Assembly: GCA_951813525.2 (NCBI GenBank)
Contig: CATOTJ020000001.1
Coordinates: 682,001 to 746,000, forward strand
Length of the DNA: 64,000 nucleotides
From: Thermohalobaculum sp951813525
GTDB taxonomy: Bacteria; Pseudomonadota; Alphaproteobacteria; Rhodobacterales; Rhodobacteraceae
Reading direction: 5' to 3'
Shown piece after piece: positions 44,956-53,384 of this stretch. Numbering within the stretch: the stretch's first letter is position 1; each line of letters begins with the position of its first letter. Below the pieces are notes generated by a model. That model was not told the DNA's origin. It made no database searches and was given only the letters and a program-made list of their open reading frames with translations. Position numbers and translations under genes: made by a program.

Positions 44956-45800
44956 GGTGTGTCCTCTCCCCCGGACGTTCTGGCGATCAGGCGGCTGCGA
45001 TGGACCAGCGCCACCTGTATGAATGCGACATAGAGCAGTAGATACCAAGATCCCGCTTTTGCCAACGCCACCCGCGTGCCGCCGCCATAGGTCCAGGTGC
45101 CGGTATGCGTGCCGACGTTTTCGGCGACGAACAGCAGGAAGGTCGCAAAGATAACCAATGCAATCAAAGGGATACGAAATGTCCAATCGCCATTGCGCCC
45201 GGCGATGACGGTGCGCCCGAACAGGATCAGCGTTCCGGCCATCAATACGTAGCGCGCATCCCAGATGTAATGATGTGAGTAGAAGTTGATATAGATCGCG
45301 GCGGCCAGCACCCAGGTGAGCCACTCGATGGGATAGCGGTCGAGCCGGGCGTGAAAGAGGCGCAGCGAGCGCGAAAAATACGATCCGACCGAGGCGTACA
45401 TGAAGCCGGTGAACAGCGGGACGTCGGCGATTTTGAGAAGGCCCGGCTCGGGATAGGACCAGGACCCGGCCGAGACTTTGAACATCTCCATGACCATCCC
45501 GGTGATATGAAAGAACAAAATGACTTTTGCCTCGTCCCACGTTTCCAGGCGGGTGGCGAGAAACAGGCCCTGAATGGCGATCGCGGACACCACCAGCACG
45601 TCATAGCGGGCGACGGGCCAGTCCGGTTGCCAGACCGCGCTGGTCACGATCAAAAGCAACAGGATCGACGCACCGAAAAGGCAGGCCGACAGTTGTTTGA
45701 AGACGAACACAGCGATTTCCGCCGCCCGTGGGGACAGGCGGGCGCGAAGCTTGGCGATAACACTGGCCTCGGCAGGCAGAGGCCCGGTCAGTGCGCCCAT
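44952..45800 (-). CDS. DUF817 membrane protein
   Basis: This 282-residue protein has about seven to eight predicted membrane helices and the DUF817 landmarks RLETWDEAKVILFFHITGMV, WSYPEPGL, and VGTHTGTWTYGGG. Function of the family is unknown. I take the ATG at 45800 (MGALTGPLPAEAS) rather than the open frame back to 45941, because the gene on the other strand (thyX) starts at 45868. It is the first gene of the five-gene overlapping operon and divergent from thyX. Confidence 0.82.
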   Translation of the reverse strand: MGALTGPLPAEASVIAKLRARLSPRAAEIAVFVFKQLSACLFGASILLLLIVTSAVWQPDWPVARYDVLVVSAIAIQGLFLATRLETWDEAKVILFFHITGMVMEMFKVSAGSWSYPEPGLLKIADVPLFTGFMYASVGSYFSRSLRLFHARLDRYPIEWLTWVLAAAIYINFYSHHYIWDARYVLMAGTLILFGRTVIAGRNGDWTFRIPLIALVIFATFLLFVAENVGTHTGTWTYGGGTRVALAKAGSWYLLLYVAFIQVALVHRSRLIARTSGGEDTP

Positions 45801-45867
45801 ATGGCGGTTTTCAGTCAAGGGATAACAAGATATGGTGGTTTGCGACTCAGTTAGGGACCCGTTCAAG

Positions 45868-46776
45868 ATGCCTCTTTCGCCCGAACAACAGGCCGAGATC
45901 AACCAGGCCCGTGCGCGCACTTTCGAGACACGCCGGGTCACGGCGCCGGGATTGGAGGAGCGTCTCTACGAGGCGGTCCCGGTGCTGGACCACGGCATTG
46001 TGCGGGTCATCGATTACATGGGCGACGATGGCGCCATCGTACAGGCGGCGCGGGTCAGTTACGGGCAAGGCACAAAAAAAGTCAGTGATGACAGCGGGTT
46101 AATCCGGTACCTGATGCGGCATTGGCACTCGACCCCGTTCGAAATGTGCGAGATCAAGCTGCATGTGAAGCTGCCGGTTTTCGTGGCGCGCCAGTGGATC
46201 CGGCACCGCACCGCGAATGTGAACGAATATTCGGCGCGCTATTCGATTCTGGACCGTGAGTTTTATATCCCGGCGCCGGAGCAGCTTGCATCGCAATCGA
46301 AGATCAACAATCAGGGCCGGGGTGCGGTACTGGAAGGCGAGGAAGCCGCTAAAGTGCTGGAAACGCTGAAGAATGACAGCACGCGGGCCTATGACAATTA
46401 CGAGGCGATGCTGTCGCAGGACGGTCAGGAAGGATTGGCGCGCGAACTGGCGCGAATGAACCTGCCTGCCAATATTTATACGCAGTGGTACTGGAAGGTT
46501 GATCTGCACAATCTCTTCCATTTCCTACGCCTGCGGGCCGACCCGCACGCCCAGTACGAGATCAGGGTCTATGCCGAGGTGATCTGCGATCTGGTCAAGG
46601 CGTGGGTCCCGGCGGCTTATTCGGCTTTCGAGGACTACCGCCTGAACGCGGCCCATGTTTCGGGACCTGCCCTGGATGTGCTGCGACGACGGCTGGCTGG
46701 CGAGGATGTCGGGCAGGAAGGATCGGGTCTGTCGGCCCGGGAATGGCGCGAGTTGGAAGCGCTGTTGCAGGGCTGA
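45868..46776 (+). CDS. thyX: FAD-dependent thymidylate synthase
   Basis: This 302-residue enzyme has the ThyX motif RHRTANVNEYS (RHRx7S, residues 112-122), which binds dUMP and FAD, and further conserved segments (ARVSYGQGTKK, PANIYTQWYW, NLFHFLRLR, AQYEIRVYA). It makes dTMP from dUMP with methylene-tetrahydrofolate and NADPH, without a separate dihydrofolate reductase step. The start at 45868 (MPLSPEQQ) has no strong ribosome binding site. Divergent from DUF817. Confidence 0.95.
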   Translation: MPLSPEQQAEINQARARTFETRRVTAPGLEERLYEAVPVLDHGIVRVIDYMGDDGAIVQAARVSYGQGTKKVSDDSGLIRYLMRHWHSTPFEMCEIKLHVKLPVFVARQWIRHRTANVNEYSARYSILDREFYIPAPEQLASQSKINNQGRGAVLEGEEAAKVLETLKNDSTRAYDNYEAMLSQDGQEGLARELARMNLPANIYTQWYWKVDLHNLFHFLRLRADPHAQYEIRVYAEVICDLVKAWVPAAYSAFEDYRLNAAHVSGPALDVLRRRLAGEDVGQEGSGLSAREWRELEALLQG

Positions 46777-46929
46777 TGGCGCTGGTTGAAACCAGTACCG
46801 CACCTGTATGGCAGCCGTATGGCACCTGTATGGCATTGGTCAGGCCCCTGTACCGACAAAATGTCGAGTTGGGCGGCGGGAGACGATCCGCGTATTTCGG
46901 TGCGCATCCCATTTCGAGGCGAGGGATAG
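46777..46929. repeat. Short intergenic region with degenerate GTATGGCA repeats
   Basis: Between thyX and the ArsC-like gene the sequence repeats a GTATGGCA-type unit three times within 40 bases (46805-46840: CTGTATGGCAG, CCGTATGGCAC, CTGTATGGCAT). It may be a short tandem-repeat relic or slipped region. No gene or strong hairpin is visible. Confidence 0.5.
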
Positions 46930-47283
46930 ATGGCAAGTCTGACGGTTTATGCGCTGAAATCCTGTGACACCTGCCGCAAAGCGCTGGTGGAAATGACGGC
47001 GGCCGGGCGGACACCGGCGGTCGTGGACATCCGGGCCGATGGGTTCGCGCCGCATGTCCTGTCCGGCCTCGTCAAGGACCTGGGTCCGGAGGTTTTGATC
47101 AACCGGCGGTCAACAACCTGGCGCGGGTTGGACGAGGCCGCGCGCACCCGGGCGATGGACCCGGCGACAGCCGCCATGGTTTTGGCCGAACACCCCACAT
47201 TGATGAAGCGGCCCGTCATCGTGGGCGCGGGCAAGACACTGGTCGGTTGGACACCGGCGGTGCGGGCCGCGATCATTGGATGA
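46930..47283 (+). CDS. ArsC/Spx-family thioredoxin-fold protein
   Basis: This 117-residue protein begins MASLTVYALKSCDTCRKAL; the CDTC (residues 12-15) sits at the redox-active site of the ArsC/Spx family. Further family landmarks are LINRRSTTWRGL and MKRPVIV. Members are arsenate-reductase-like or regulator-like proteins; which applies here can't be said. It follows thyX and ends 61 bases before an IS5-family element. Confidence 0.82.
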   Translation: MASLTVYALKSCDTCRKALVEMTAAGRTPAVVDIRADGFAPHVLSGLVKDLGPEVLINRRSTTWRGLDEAARTRAMDPATAAMVLAEHPTLMKRPVIVGAGKTLVGWTPAVRAAIIG

Positions 47284-47344
47284 TGATGGATTGCAGCGAG
47301 TGAACGGTTCATTTGGCCTGAGATGACGAGGGGCATGAGCCCTA

Positions 47345-48186
47345 GGCGGCGTCTTCATTTAAGCGAGCCAGGCCATTGTGCATGCGAGGGATACGAAGGC
47401 TCGGAAGGACGATATAGTCTTTTCGCACCGTAGGGCTATGCGGCGGAAGCGTTTGATCCTATTGAAGAAACATTCGACAAGGTGGCGTTCTTTGTAGAGC
47501 GACCAATCGATTGCCTTTTGTGCTGTTCGCGTCGGATTTTGCTTGATCTGCGCCTTTGCATCAAGTTCATCAACGATGAAGGCCCGCAGGTAATCAGCAT
47601 CATAAGCCGCATCTGCCATGACGTGCCCGACGCCCGAAAACCCCTCGATCAAGCCGCACGCCTGAGGGCAATCACCCCACTGACCGGGCGTAATCGTGAA
47701 GCGGATCGGCAGGCCAAGCGCGTCGACTGCGGCGTGGATTTTCGTGGTCAGGCCGCCTTTGGAGCGTCCGATTGCGTGAGTTTCAGCCCCCCTTTTGCGC
47801 CGCTGGCGTCTGCATGGGCCTTGCAAATGGTCGCATCGATAAGGACGTATTCGAAATCCGGATCAGCGCTTAACGCTTTGAAAAGACTCTCCCAAATGCC
47901 CGCATGTGTCCACCGCCGGAACCGGCAATGTGCGGTCCGCCAGTTGCCCAGTTCAGGCGGAAGATCACGCCAGGGCGAGGCTGTACGAGCCAACCACAGG
48001 ATTGCATCAAGGAAAAGCCTGTTGTCTGTCGCCGTGCGCCCTCGGTCGCCTTTTTTGCCGGGGACAAGCGGTTCAATCTGCGCCCATTGCGCGTCCGTCA
48101 GGGTTCGTCTGCTCAAGATCACCTCCGTTTTCGACCTTGAATCAAATCCCAACCAGTTTGGGAACCCCCTAAATGAAGACGCCGCC
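47345..48186 (-). mobile_element. IS5-family insertion sequence (IS427-like group)
   Basis: This 842-bp element has 17-bp terminal inverted repeats (GGCGGCGTCTTCATTTA at the left and its complement at the right) and is flanked by TA, extendable to CTAG (47342-47345 and 48186-48189), as the target duplication. It encodes a two-frame transposase on the minus strand. It sits directly against the end of a CTAG-bounded palindromic repeat (48186-48292). Confidence 0.88.
47359..48152 (-). CDS. IS5-family (IS427-like) transposase, two frames
   Basis: The first frame (48152 to 47748) has the N-terminal DUF4096-type region (LTDAQWAQIEPLVPGKKGDRGR) and the first acidic residue in YVLIDATICKAH. The second (to 47359) has the other catalytic residues in VMADAAYDAD and ERHLVECFFNRIKRFR. 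The frames connect at the poly-G/A tract AAAAGGGGGG near 47785-47790, giving GAKGGAETHAIGRSKGG, which is typical of frameshift expression in this group. The gene looks intact. Confidence 0.87.
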
Positions 48187-48292
48187 TAGAGCACGTTTCG
48201 ATCTGATTGAATCAGATCGAGCGCTCTAAGCCATTAATTGGTCACACTTTCGCGACGCCTGACTGATGCAATCACGCTGGAAAGTGCTCTAG
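48186..48292. repeat. MITE-like palindromic intergenic repeat bounded by CTAG
   Basis: The 107-bp unit has near-identical inverted ends (CTAGAGCACGTTTC at 48186-48199 and GAAAGTGCTCTAG at 48280-48292, one base inserted). Inside is a perfect 11-bp palindrome (TCGATCTGATT-G-AATCAGATCGA, 48198-48220) that forms part of a longer hairpin with AGAGC/GCTCT. Such CTAG-bounded repeats resemble known alphaproteobacterial intergenic repeats. Its right CTAG supplies the TAG stop codon of the rhomboid gene (48289-48291). Confidence 0.75.
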
Positions 48293-48948
48293 ATCGGCGA
48301 CGGTCCCGCGGCGTGCGGTGCCAGGACCGGGGCAATCAGAAATCCGGCGACGAAGCCTCCGAGATGCGCCTGCCAGGCCAGGCCGCCATCGCCAGGAAAG
48401 AAGAAAGCAAGCAGCACATTGATGACGATCAGTCCGATGATCGTGCCCCAGAACCGGTTGGGTGCTGCACCAGTCTGTTGGATGTACCGCGATTCCCAGA
48501 ACTTGAGCGCGCCGATCAAACCGAAGATCACGCCGGAGGCGCCGACCATCGGGCCGTTGGCGTCACTGATCACGGCAAAGAACAACGCCCCCGCAATCGC
48601 CGTGACCGCGAAGAGCACCATGAACCGCAACGGCCCGACGCCGCGCGCGATGTATCCGCCCAACGCCAGGAAGACGACCGTGTTCATGGCCAGATGAACC
48701 AGGCCGCCATGCAGGAAGGCATGGGTCAGCCAGGACGACCAGAAAGTCGCGGGCACCGGCTGTCCCGCCAGCACCCCCTGAAAATAGGGATCAAAGAAGG
48801 CGCCGCGCAGATAGACCTGCCATCGCATATCCGCGATCGGCAGGATGCCGGCCTCGGACAGGGCAAAGGCTGCCTCGAATGCGCAGAAAATCGCTGCGAT
48901 CAGCAGAACGTAAATCGGCGCGCCGCGTGACGGTGAGGTTGATGACAC
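48289..48948 (-). CDS. Rhomboid family intramembrane serine protease
   Basis: This 219-residue membrane protein (GTG start at 48948, GGAG upstream) has six or so hydrophobic segments, the catalytic Ser138 in VGASGVIFG, His195 in QAHLGGFVAG, and the HGGLVHLAMN motif (about residues 80-89). It cuts membrane-spanning substrates within the bilayer. A frame extension to 49023 is possible with a TTG start but lacks a ribosome binding site. The gene ends in the TAG of the adjacent palindromic repeat, so its original C-terminus may have been different. Confidence 0.87.
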   Translation of the reverse strand: MSSTSPSRGAPIYVLLIAAIFCAFEAAFALSEAGILPIADMRWQVYLRGAFFDPYFQGVLAGQPVPATFWSSWLTHAFLHGGLVHLAMNTVVFLALGGYIARGVGPLRFMVLFAVTAIAGALFFAVISDANGPMVGASGVIFGLIGALKFWESRYIQQTGAAPNRFWGTIIGLIVINVLLAFFFPGDGGLAWQAHLGGFVAGFLIAPVLAPHAAGPSPI

Positions 48949-49086
48949 GAGGGATGCTCCATAGCCTTGCCTCCAATTGGGGATCCGACGCGCCAGGTCA
49001 AGGGCGCGCGTTGGCGATTGCAAGCGGCCCCTTTCCTGTGCAGGATCGCGCGCGATCGGAGATGCGGGACAAATTGGGAGTTCTGG

Positions 49087-49473
49087 ATGCGCAATGCGGC
49101 AATGATCCTGGGAATCATCGGCGGGATCGTCGGGATGATCGTTGGGTTCTTCGGCTACGGCTTTGCCGTGCTGGGCGAGATGTTTTCCGACTTTAATTCA
49201 GCGGCGCGTGAAGTTGGCGCCGAAGACGTGGTTGACGATCCGCTGACCACCAAACTGCTGGGTTTGGGTGCACCGATCCTGGCGATCGCTGGGGCAGCCA
49301 TGGCGCCCAGCAGACCCGCGGTTGCGGCGGTCCTGTTGTTCGCGTCGGCGGCGGGGATCCTTTACGGGTTCGACTTTAATGTCTTTACGATGTTCCCGAT
49401 CGGCATGGTCGGTCTGGCCGGTGTCTTCGCGGTGCTGGGTGCCTTGCTGCCACCGGTCGAGGCGCATCACTGA
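49087..49473 (+). CDS. Small hydrophobic membrane protein of unknown function
   Basis: This 128-residue protein starts with ATG at 49087 (GGGAG upstream) and has four hydrophobic segments: MILGIIGGIVGMIVGFFGYGF near the start, then LGLGAPILAIAGAAMA, AAVLLFASAAGILYGF and PIGMVGLAGVFAVLGAL. No catalytic motif is seen. It resembles DUF4064-like membrane proteins loosely. Divergent from the rhomboid gene with 138 bases between starts. Confidence 0.65.
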   Translation: MRNAAMILGIIGGIVGMIVGFFGYGFAVLGEMFSDFNSAAREVGAEDVVDDPLTTKLLGLGAPILAIAGAAMAPSRPAVAAVLLFASAAGILYGFDFNVFTMFPIGMVGLAGVFAVLGALLPPVEAHH

Positions 49474-49483
49474 CCCCGGCACG

Positions 49484-49511
49484 AAAAAACCCGGCCCCCC
49501 ACGGGACCGGG
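49484..49511 (-). terminator. Rho-independent terminator of the small periplasmic protein gene
   Basis: On the minus strand a GC-rich stem (CCCGGTCCC / GGGGGGCCGGG, one mismatch) ends in six T residues (A at 49484-49489 on the plus strand). It lies 25 bases after the gene that ends at 49537. It may also act on the convergent gene. Confidence 0.75.
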
Positions 49512-49536
49512 CGTCATTCGACGGCGGCTATCGCGA

Positions 49537-49800
49537 TCAGGGCTTCTTGATTTCTTCTAGAAGCTGGTCCATCGCCTCGCACTGTTTATCGCGCGGCGGT
49601 TCGCCACCGTATTTTTTCTCGACGATCGCGACGGCGTCGCCGACAGTCTCGGCCTTGTCAGGATGGGCTTCGAGATAGGCGCCAAAGGCTTCCTGGCGTT
49701 CTTCCAGCATTTCGTCGGTACATTCCTCGGCGGCGGCGGCAGTACCGGCGGTCATAAGAATGGCGACCGAACCGGCGGCGATCAATTTGACGATACTCAT
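49537..49800 (-). CDS. Small exported protein with two cysteines, function unknown
   Basis: The 87-residue product has a signal peptide (MSIVKLIAAGSVAILMTAGTAAAA) and a short helical mature part of about 63 residues with two cysteines (Cys27 and Cys74) that could form a disulfide. The mature protein is Glu/Lys-rich. I recognise no family. It has its own terminator and an upstream region shared with the MFS gene. Confidence 0.65.
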   Translation of the reverse strand: MSIVKLIAAGSVAILMTAGTAAAAEECTDEMLEERQEAFGAYLEAHPDKAETVGDAVAIVEKKYGGEPPRDKQCEAMDQLLEEIKKP

Positions 49801-50051
49801 CTAATTTTCCCATGTTTCGCGGCCAAGCGTGACCGTCGTGACAGTGTTTCAGACCTGACCGGGATCAGGCAAGCAAGAACGCAGATCTGCACGAAAGTCG
49901 GCAGGCGGTCTGCACAGTATGTCACGTTTAAAAGGGATTACGCCCAAATTCCGGCGCCGCCGGTGCATCTGCGTTGTGATTTGTCATTAAGCAGGCTTGG
50001 TCATGCGATAGATGCGGCGTAGCTGAGGGATCGACTTCCATTGGAGCTGGC

Positions 50052-50879
50052 ATGACCACTTCACCGATCTCGGACGACCGTGGGCGGGCCGGCAGCGACT
50101 TAGCCCTGATCATCCTGTTGGCAGCGGTGACGGCAATTGGGCCGTTTTCGATGCATGCGCTGAGCCCGGCGCTGCCCGAAATTGCCAGCGGGTTCGACGT
50201 GTCGGCCGCGGCGGCGCAGTTGATGCTGTCGCTGTCCTTGGTGTCGATGGCGGTCGCAACGCTGATCTGGGGCCCGGTTTCGGACCGGTTGGGCCGGCGT
50301 CCCGTCCTGATTGCGGGGTTGATCCTGGCGGTTGCCGGGTCGGTCATGGCGGCGATTGCGCCGGATCTGATCGTGGCCGTTATCGGCCGGTTGCTGCAAG
50401 CAGCGGGCGGTGCGGCGGGCATGGTGTTGGCGCGCGCCGTTGCACAGGATGTCTTCGGGTCCGAGCGGTCGGCAGGTGTTATTGGCCAGATCACCGCGGT
50501 CATGGTCGTGGCGCCGATGCTGGCGCCTGCGGTTGCCGGGGTCGTGGTCGAGTATGGTGGTTGGCGCGGTGTCTTTTGGATGACGGCGATGATCAGCGCG
50601 CTGTTGGTGATCTGGTCGCGCGTGTCGATGCCCGAAACCGCCCCGGCGGGCGGGGGCGGGCGCGGCCTGGGGGATATGTTGCGTGGGTTCGTTCGTATCG
50701 GCGGGCGGCGGGCGTTTTGGCGCTATGCCGGATACGCGTCGTTCGGGCTGTCCAGTTTTTACTATTTTGTGGCGATCGCGCCCTATGTGATGCGCGATGC
50801 CTTTGGCCAGGGTCCGGCAGCCTACGGCTTCTATTTGGGGATTATATACGATAGTGCCCAAAAGGGCTTGACGCCCTAG
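50052..50879 (+). pseudogene. Truncated Bcr/CflA-family MFS drug-resistance transporter
   Basis: The 263 native codons (50052-50840) encode seven to eight membrane segments with MFS signatures GPVSDRLGRRPVLIAG and RLLQAAGGAAGMVLARAVAQDV of the Bcr/CflA subgroup, whose members are normally around 400 residues. At 50841 the frame runs into the left end of an IS1595-family element, which adds IIYDSAQKGLTP and a stop. About a third of the protein, including the last four helices, is missing, so it is almost surely inactive. ATG 50052 has GGAG upstream. Confidence 0.85.
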
Positions 50880-50894
50880 ACCATAGGTGATTCA

Positions 50895-50904
50895 ATAGTG
50901 CCCA
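50895..50904 (+). promoter_or_regulatory. Internal copy of the element's terminal motif upstream of the transposase
   Basis: The sequence ATAGTGCCCA, which forms the inner half of the terminal repeat, appears again 19 bases ahead of the transposase start (ATG 50923). It may be a second transposase-binding site that allows autoregulation. A ribosome binding site (AAGGGAG) lies just in front of the ATG. Regulatory use is inferred. Confidence 0.4.
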
Positions 50905-50922
50905 AGATCAAGGGAGATACAC

Positions 50923-51900
50923 ATGGCACAGAAAGCACCCGGTAAGCACTATCGTGAAGGTATCAGCCTCGTAAAGCTGTTCAAGATATTCCCCACCGAC
51001 GAAGCCGCCGAGAAGTGGTTTACCGAGGAACGCTGGGCCGATGGTCCTCACTGTCCACATTGCGGATCGACCAGCGTGCTGTCCGGGGCGGCACACAAGA
51101 CCATGCCCTACCGTTGCCGTGAGAAGGAATGCCGCAATCGATTTTCAGTTCGCACTGGGACGTGCATGGAAGCGTCCAATCTCGGTTATCAGGTCTGGGC
51201 AATTGCGATTTACCTCATGACCACCAGCCTCAAGGGTGTTTCGTCTATGAAGTTGCATCGCGATCTGGAGATTACCCAGAAAGCCGCTTGGCATTTGGCG
51301 CACCGGGTGCGCAAAGCGCTTGAGGATGATGGTGTTGCACTGCCCTTTGGTGGCCCGGTGGAAGCCGACGAAACCTACATCGGCGGACTCGAAAAGAATA
51401 AGCACAAGGGCAAGAAGTTGAATGCCGGGCGCGGCGGCGTTGGCAAAGCCATCGTCGCTGGCGTGAAGGATCGGGAAACCAATCAGGTTATTGCCAAGGT
51501 CGTACGGGACACCACGTCGAAGACGCTGCAAGGCTTTGTCATTGACCACACCACCGAGTGCGCGGCCGTCTACACAGATGATGCCAGCGCTTATAAGGGG
51601 ATCAACAGGACGCACGAGGCAGTTCGCCATTCCGTTGGTGAGTATGTTCGGGAACAAGCTCACATCAACGGTCTGGAAAGCTTCTGGGCACCGCTCAAAC
51701 GCGCTCACAAGGGCACGTTCCACAAAATGAGCCCCAAGCACCTGAACCGTTATGTGAATGAGTTCTCAGGCCGTCACAATGTCCGTCCGCAAAACACCAT
51801 CGACCAAATGTCAGGCGTGGTTACTGGCATGGAGGGCAAGCGCCTTCGCTACGTTGATTTGATTGCAGACAACGGTTTGGCAAGCGGAGCGCGGTCATGA
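50923..51900 (+). CDS. IS1595-family transposase
   Basis: This 325-residue transposase has an N-terminal zinc-ribbon (CPHCGSTSVLSG...CREKECRNRF) and the ISXO2-like catalytic domain: first Asp in VEADETYIGGLEKN, second in YTDDASAYKG, and HINGLESFWAPLKRAHKGTFHK with the final Glu/His region. It recognises the 20-bp ends of the element and should move it, alone or with its cargo. The stop overlaps the methyltransferase start (ATGA at 51897-51900). It looks intact. Confidence 0.9.
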   Translation: MAQKAPGKHYREGISLVKLFKIFPTDEAAEKWFTEERWADGPHCPHCGSTSVLSGAAHKTMPYRCREKECRNRFSVRTGTCMEASNLGYQVWAIAIYLMTTSLKGVSSMKLHRDLEITQKAAWHLAHRVRKALEDDGVALPFGGPVEADETYIGGLEKNKHKGKKLNAGRGGVGKAIVAGVKDRETNQVIAKVVRDTTSKTLQGFVIDHTTECAAVYTDDASAYKGINRTHEAVRHSVGEYVREQAHINGLESFWAPLKRAHKGTFHKMSPKHLNRYVNEFSGRHNVRPQNTIDQMSGVVTGMEGKRLRYVDLIADNGLASGARS

Positions 51901-52532
51901 GTGATTCAAGCGTCGCGAATGATCTTTCTCAATTTCTCGGGTCTGAAAAGTTTTCAACAATCATGGCCGATCCACCTTGGCGCTTTGCCAACCGGACAGG
52001 AAAAATGGCCCCTGAACATAAACGTCTTGCCAGATATCCGACAATGACGCTTGAAGACATATGCACTCTTCCCGTTTCAGATTTTGTCGAAGATCGGGCG
52101 CATTGTTACCTTTGGGTTCCAAATGCTTTGCTCCCTGAGGGATTACAGGTCATGACCAAGTGGGGCTTTGCTTACAAGTCAAACATCATCTGGCACAAGG
52201 TCCGCAAGGATGGTGGCTCTGATGGGCGGGGTGTTGGGTTTTACTTCCGAAACGTCACCGAAGTCCTGTTGTTCGGGATACGTGGAAAAAACGCGCGCAC
52301 ACTTCAACCCGGGCGGCGACAGATCAATCTGTTCGGGACGCGCAAGCGGGAGCATTCCCGTAAACCGGATGAACAGTATGATATCATCGAAAGTTGCAGC
52401 TGGGGACCATACCTGGAATTGTTCGGGCGCGGGTGCCGTGAAAACTGGACGGTCTGGGGCAACCAGGCGGGCGATGACTATAAGCCGACATGGGACACGT
52501 ATAAATACAATTCGTCAGTTGCGGCGGAATAG
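51897..52532 (+). CDS. MT-A70-family DNA (adenine-N6) methyltransferase
   Basis: This 211-residue protein has the DPPW catalytic motif in MADPPWRFANRTG (about residues 23-35), followed by YPTMTLEDICTLPV, HCYLWVPNALLPEGLQVM, and the late WGPYLELFGRGCRENWTVWGNQ typical of MT-A70 enzymes. It is expected to methylate adenine in DNA, and its neighbours suggest that it protects the host from the endonuclease downstream. The target sequence is not known. Start codon overlaps the transposase stop. Confidence 0.87.
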   Translation: MSDSSVANDLSQFLGSEKFSTIMADPPWRFANRTGKMAPEHKRLARYPTMTLEDICTLPVSDFVEDRAHCYLWVPNALLPEGLQVMTKWGFAYKSNIIWHKVRKDGGSDGRGVGFYFRNVTEVLLFGIRGKNARTLQPGRRQINLFGTRKREHSRKPDEQYDIIESCSWGPYLELFGRGCRENWTVWGNQAGDDYKPTWDTYKYNSSVAAE

Positions 52533-52534
52533 GC

Positions 52535-53233
52535 ATGTCAGAAGGCGAGAGACATTTGTTCTCGAAAAACGTCAGGCAGAAGTTTGAAATTCACAGTTAT
52601 AGGAACGCAGCGTCCATTCTGGCCAACAGTTTTCCTGATCAGTTCTCACATGTGACAGATGCTTTGGAAACGTTTGAGATCACAACGGAGATGATAAGGA
52701 GACCGGGCGGCAGCAAGGGGCCAATCGCCCAATATGTGGATACGCTATTCCCGTTGCCCGACTGGATAGAAACCCGCATTTCCGCTGATCTTCTGGTCCG
52801 GTTGGAACATGCGAAGCAAATTGGAAATATTCTTCACAAATACGTCAAAAAAGGTTTTCTAGATGGTCACAGGATTGATTTTGTTTCCGGGAAAGTCGCA
52901 CTTGACTTCGAGTGGAATAGCAAAGACCAGACTTATGATAGAGACCTGTATGCGTTTTCAGCCTTCTATGATGCTGGCGCAATCGACGTTGGTGTTATAC
53001 TGACACGCGGTTCCTCGCTGGACAATGAGTTCTTTCGGAGTCTTGGGAAGGTTTTGAACAAGGATGGAACCCAAGGCAGCGAATACGTGTATAAGAAGTT
53101 TGGAGCATCAACAACATGGATGGGCAAATTGCTTTACAGATTGGACGCAGGACGCAATGGCGGTTGTCCCGTCTTGGCAATCGGGATCACGCAGGAATGC
53201 ATTGGAGAAAGCGATGACCAAACAGAAGTCTGA
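52535..53233 (+). CDS. BglII/BstYI-family restriction endonuclease
   Basis: This 232-residue protein matches the BglII-type restriction endonuclease family: an N-terminal helical part, then the catalytic-site segment GKVALDFEWNSKDQTYDRDL (about residues 123-142; ExN-x-KD pattern) and AIDVGVILTRG. The type members cut RGATCY or AGATCT, but specificity here can't be deduced. It starts three bases after the methyltransferase stop, so it is co-expressed with it. With that gene it makes a type II restriction-modification pair on a transposon. Confidence 0.82.
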   Translation: MSEGERHLFSKNVRQKFEIHSYRNAASILANSFPDQFSHVTDALETFEITTEMIRRPGGSKGPIAQYVDTLFPLPDWIETRISADLLVRLEHAKQIGNILHKYVKKGFLDGHRIDFVSGKVALDFEWNSKDQTYDRDLYAFSAFYDAGAIDVGVILTRGSSLDNEFFRSLGKVLNKDGTQGSEYVYKKFGASTTWMGKLLYRLDAGRNGGCPVLAIGITQECIGESDDQTEV

Positions 53234-53384
53234 CTACTATAACAAGGTCATGGACCGGAGTTACCAGCCAACAAAAGCCGATATGAACAAGGACATAAGT
53301 GTACCGGTAAAACCGGAGAGGTTGATAAAGGCAGTCATGAAAGGCGGTGCAACCCGACAAGAACCTGAAGACGAAGAAACTTGA
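53214..53384 (+). CDS. Small 56-residue protein at the end of the restriction-modification cassette
   Basis: This ORF starts with ATG 53214 inside the 3' end of the endonuclease gene, with GGAGAA eight bases before, and ends six bases ahead of the right terminal repeat. The product (MTKQKSDYYNKVMDRSYQPT..., ending EDEET) is charged and has no recognised domain. Overlap, ribosome binding site and placement suggest a real gene, possibly a regulator of the cassette or a partner, but function is unknown. Confidence 0.5.
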   Translation: MTKQKSDYYNKVMDRSYQPTKADMNKDISVPVKPERLIKAVMKGGATRQEPEDEET

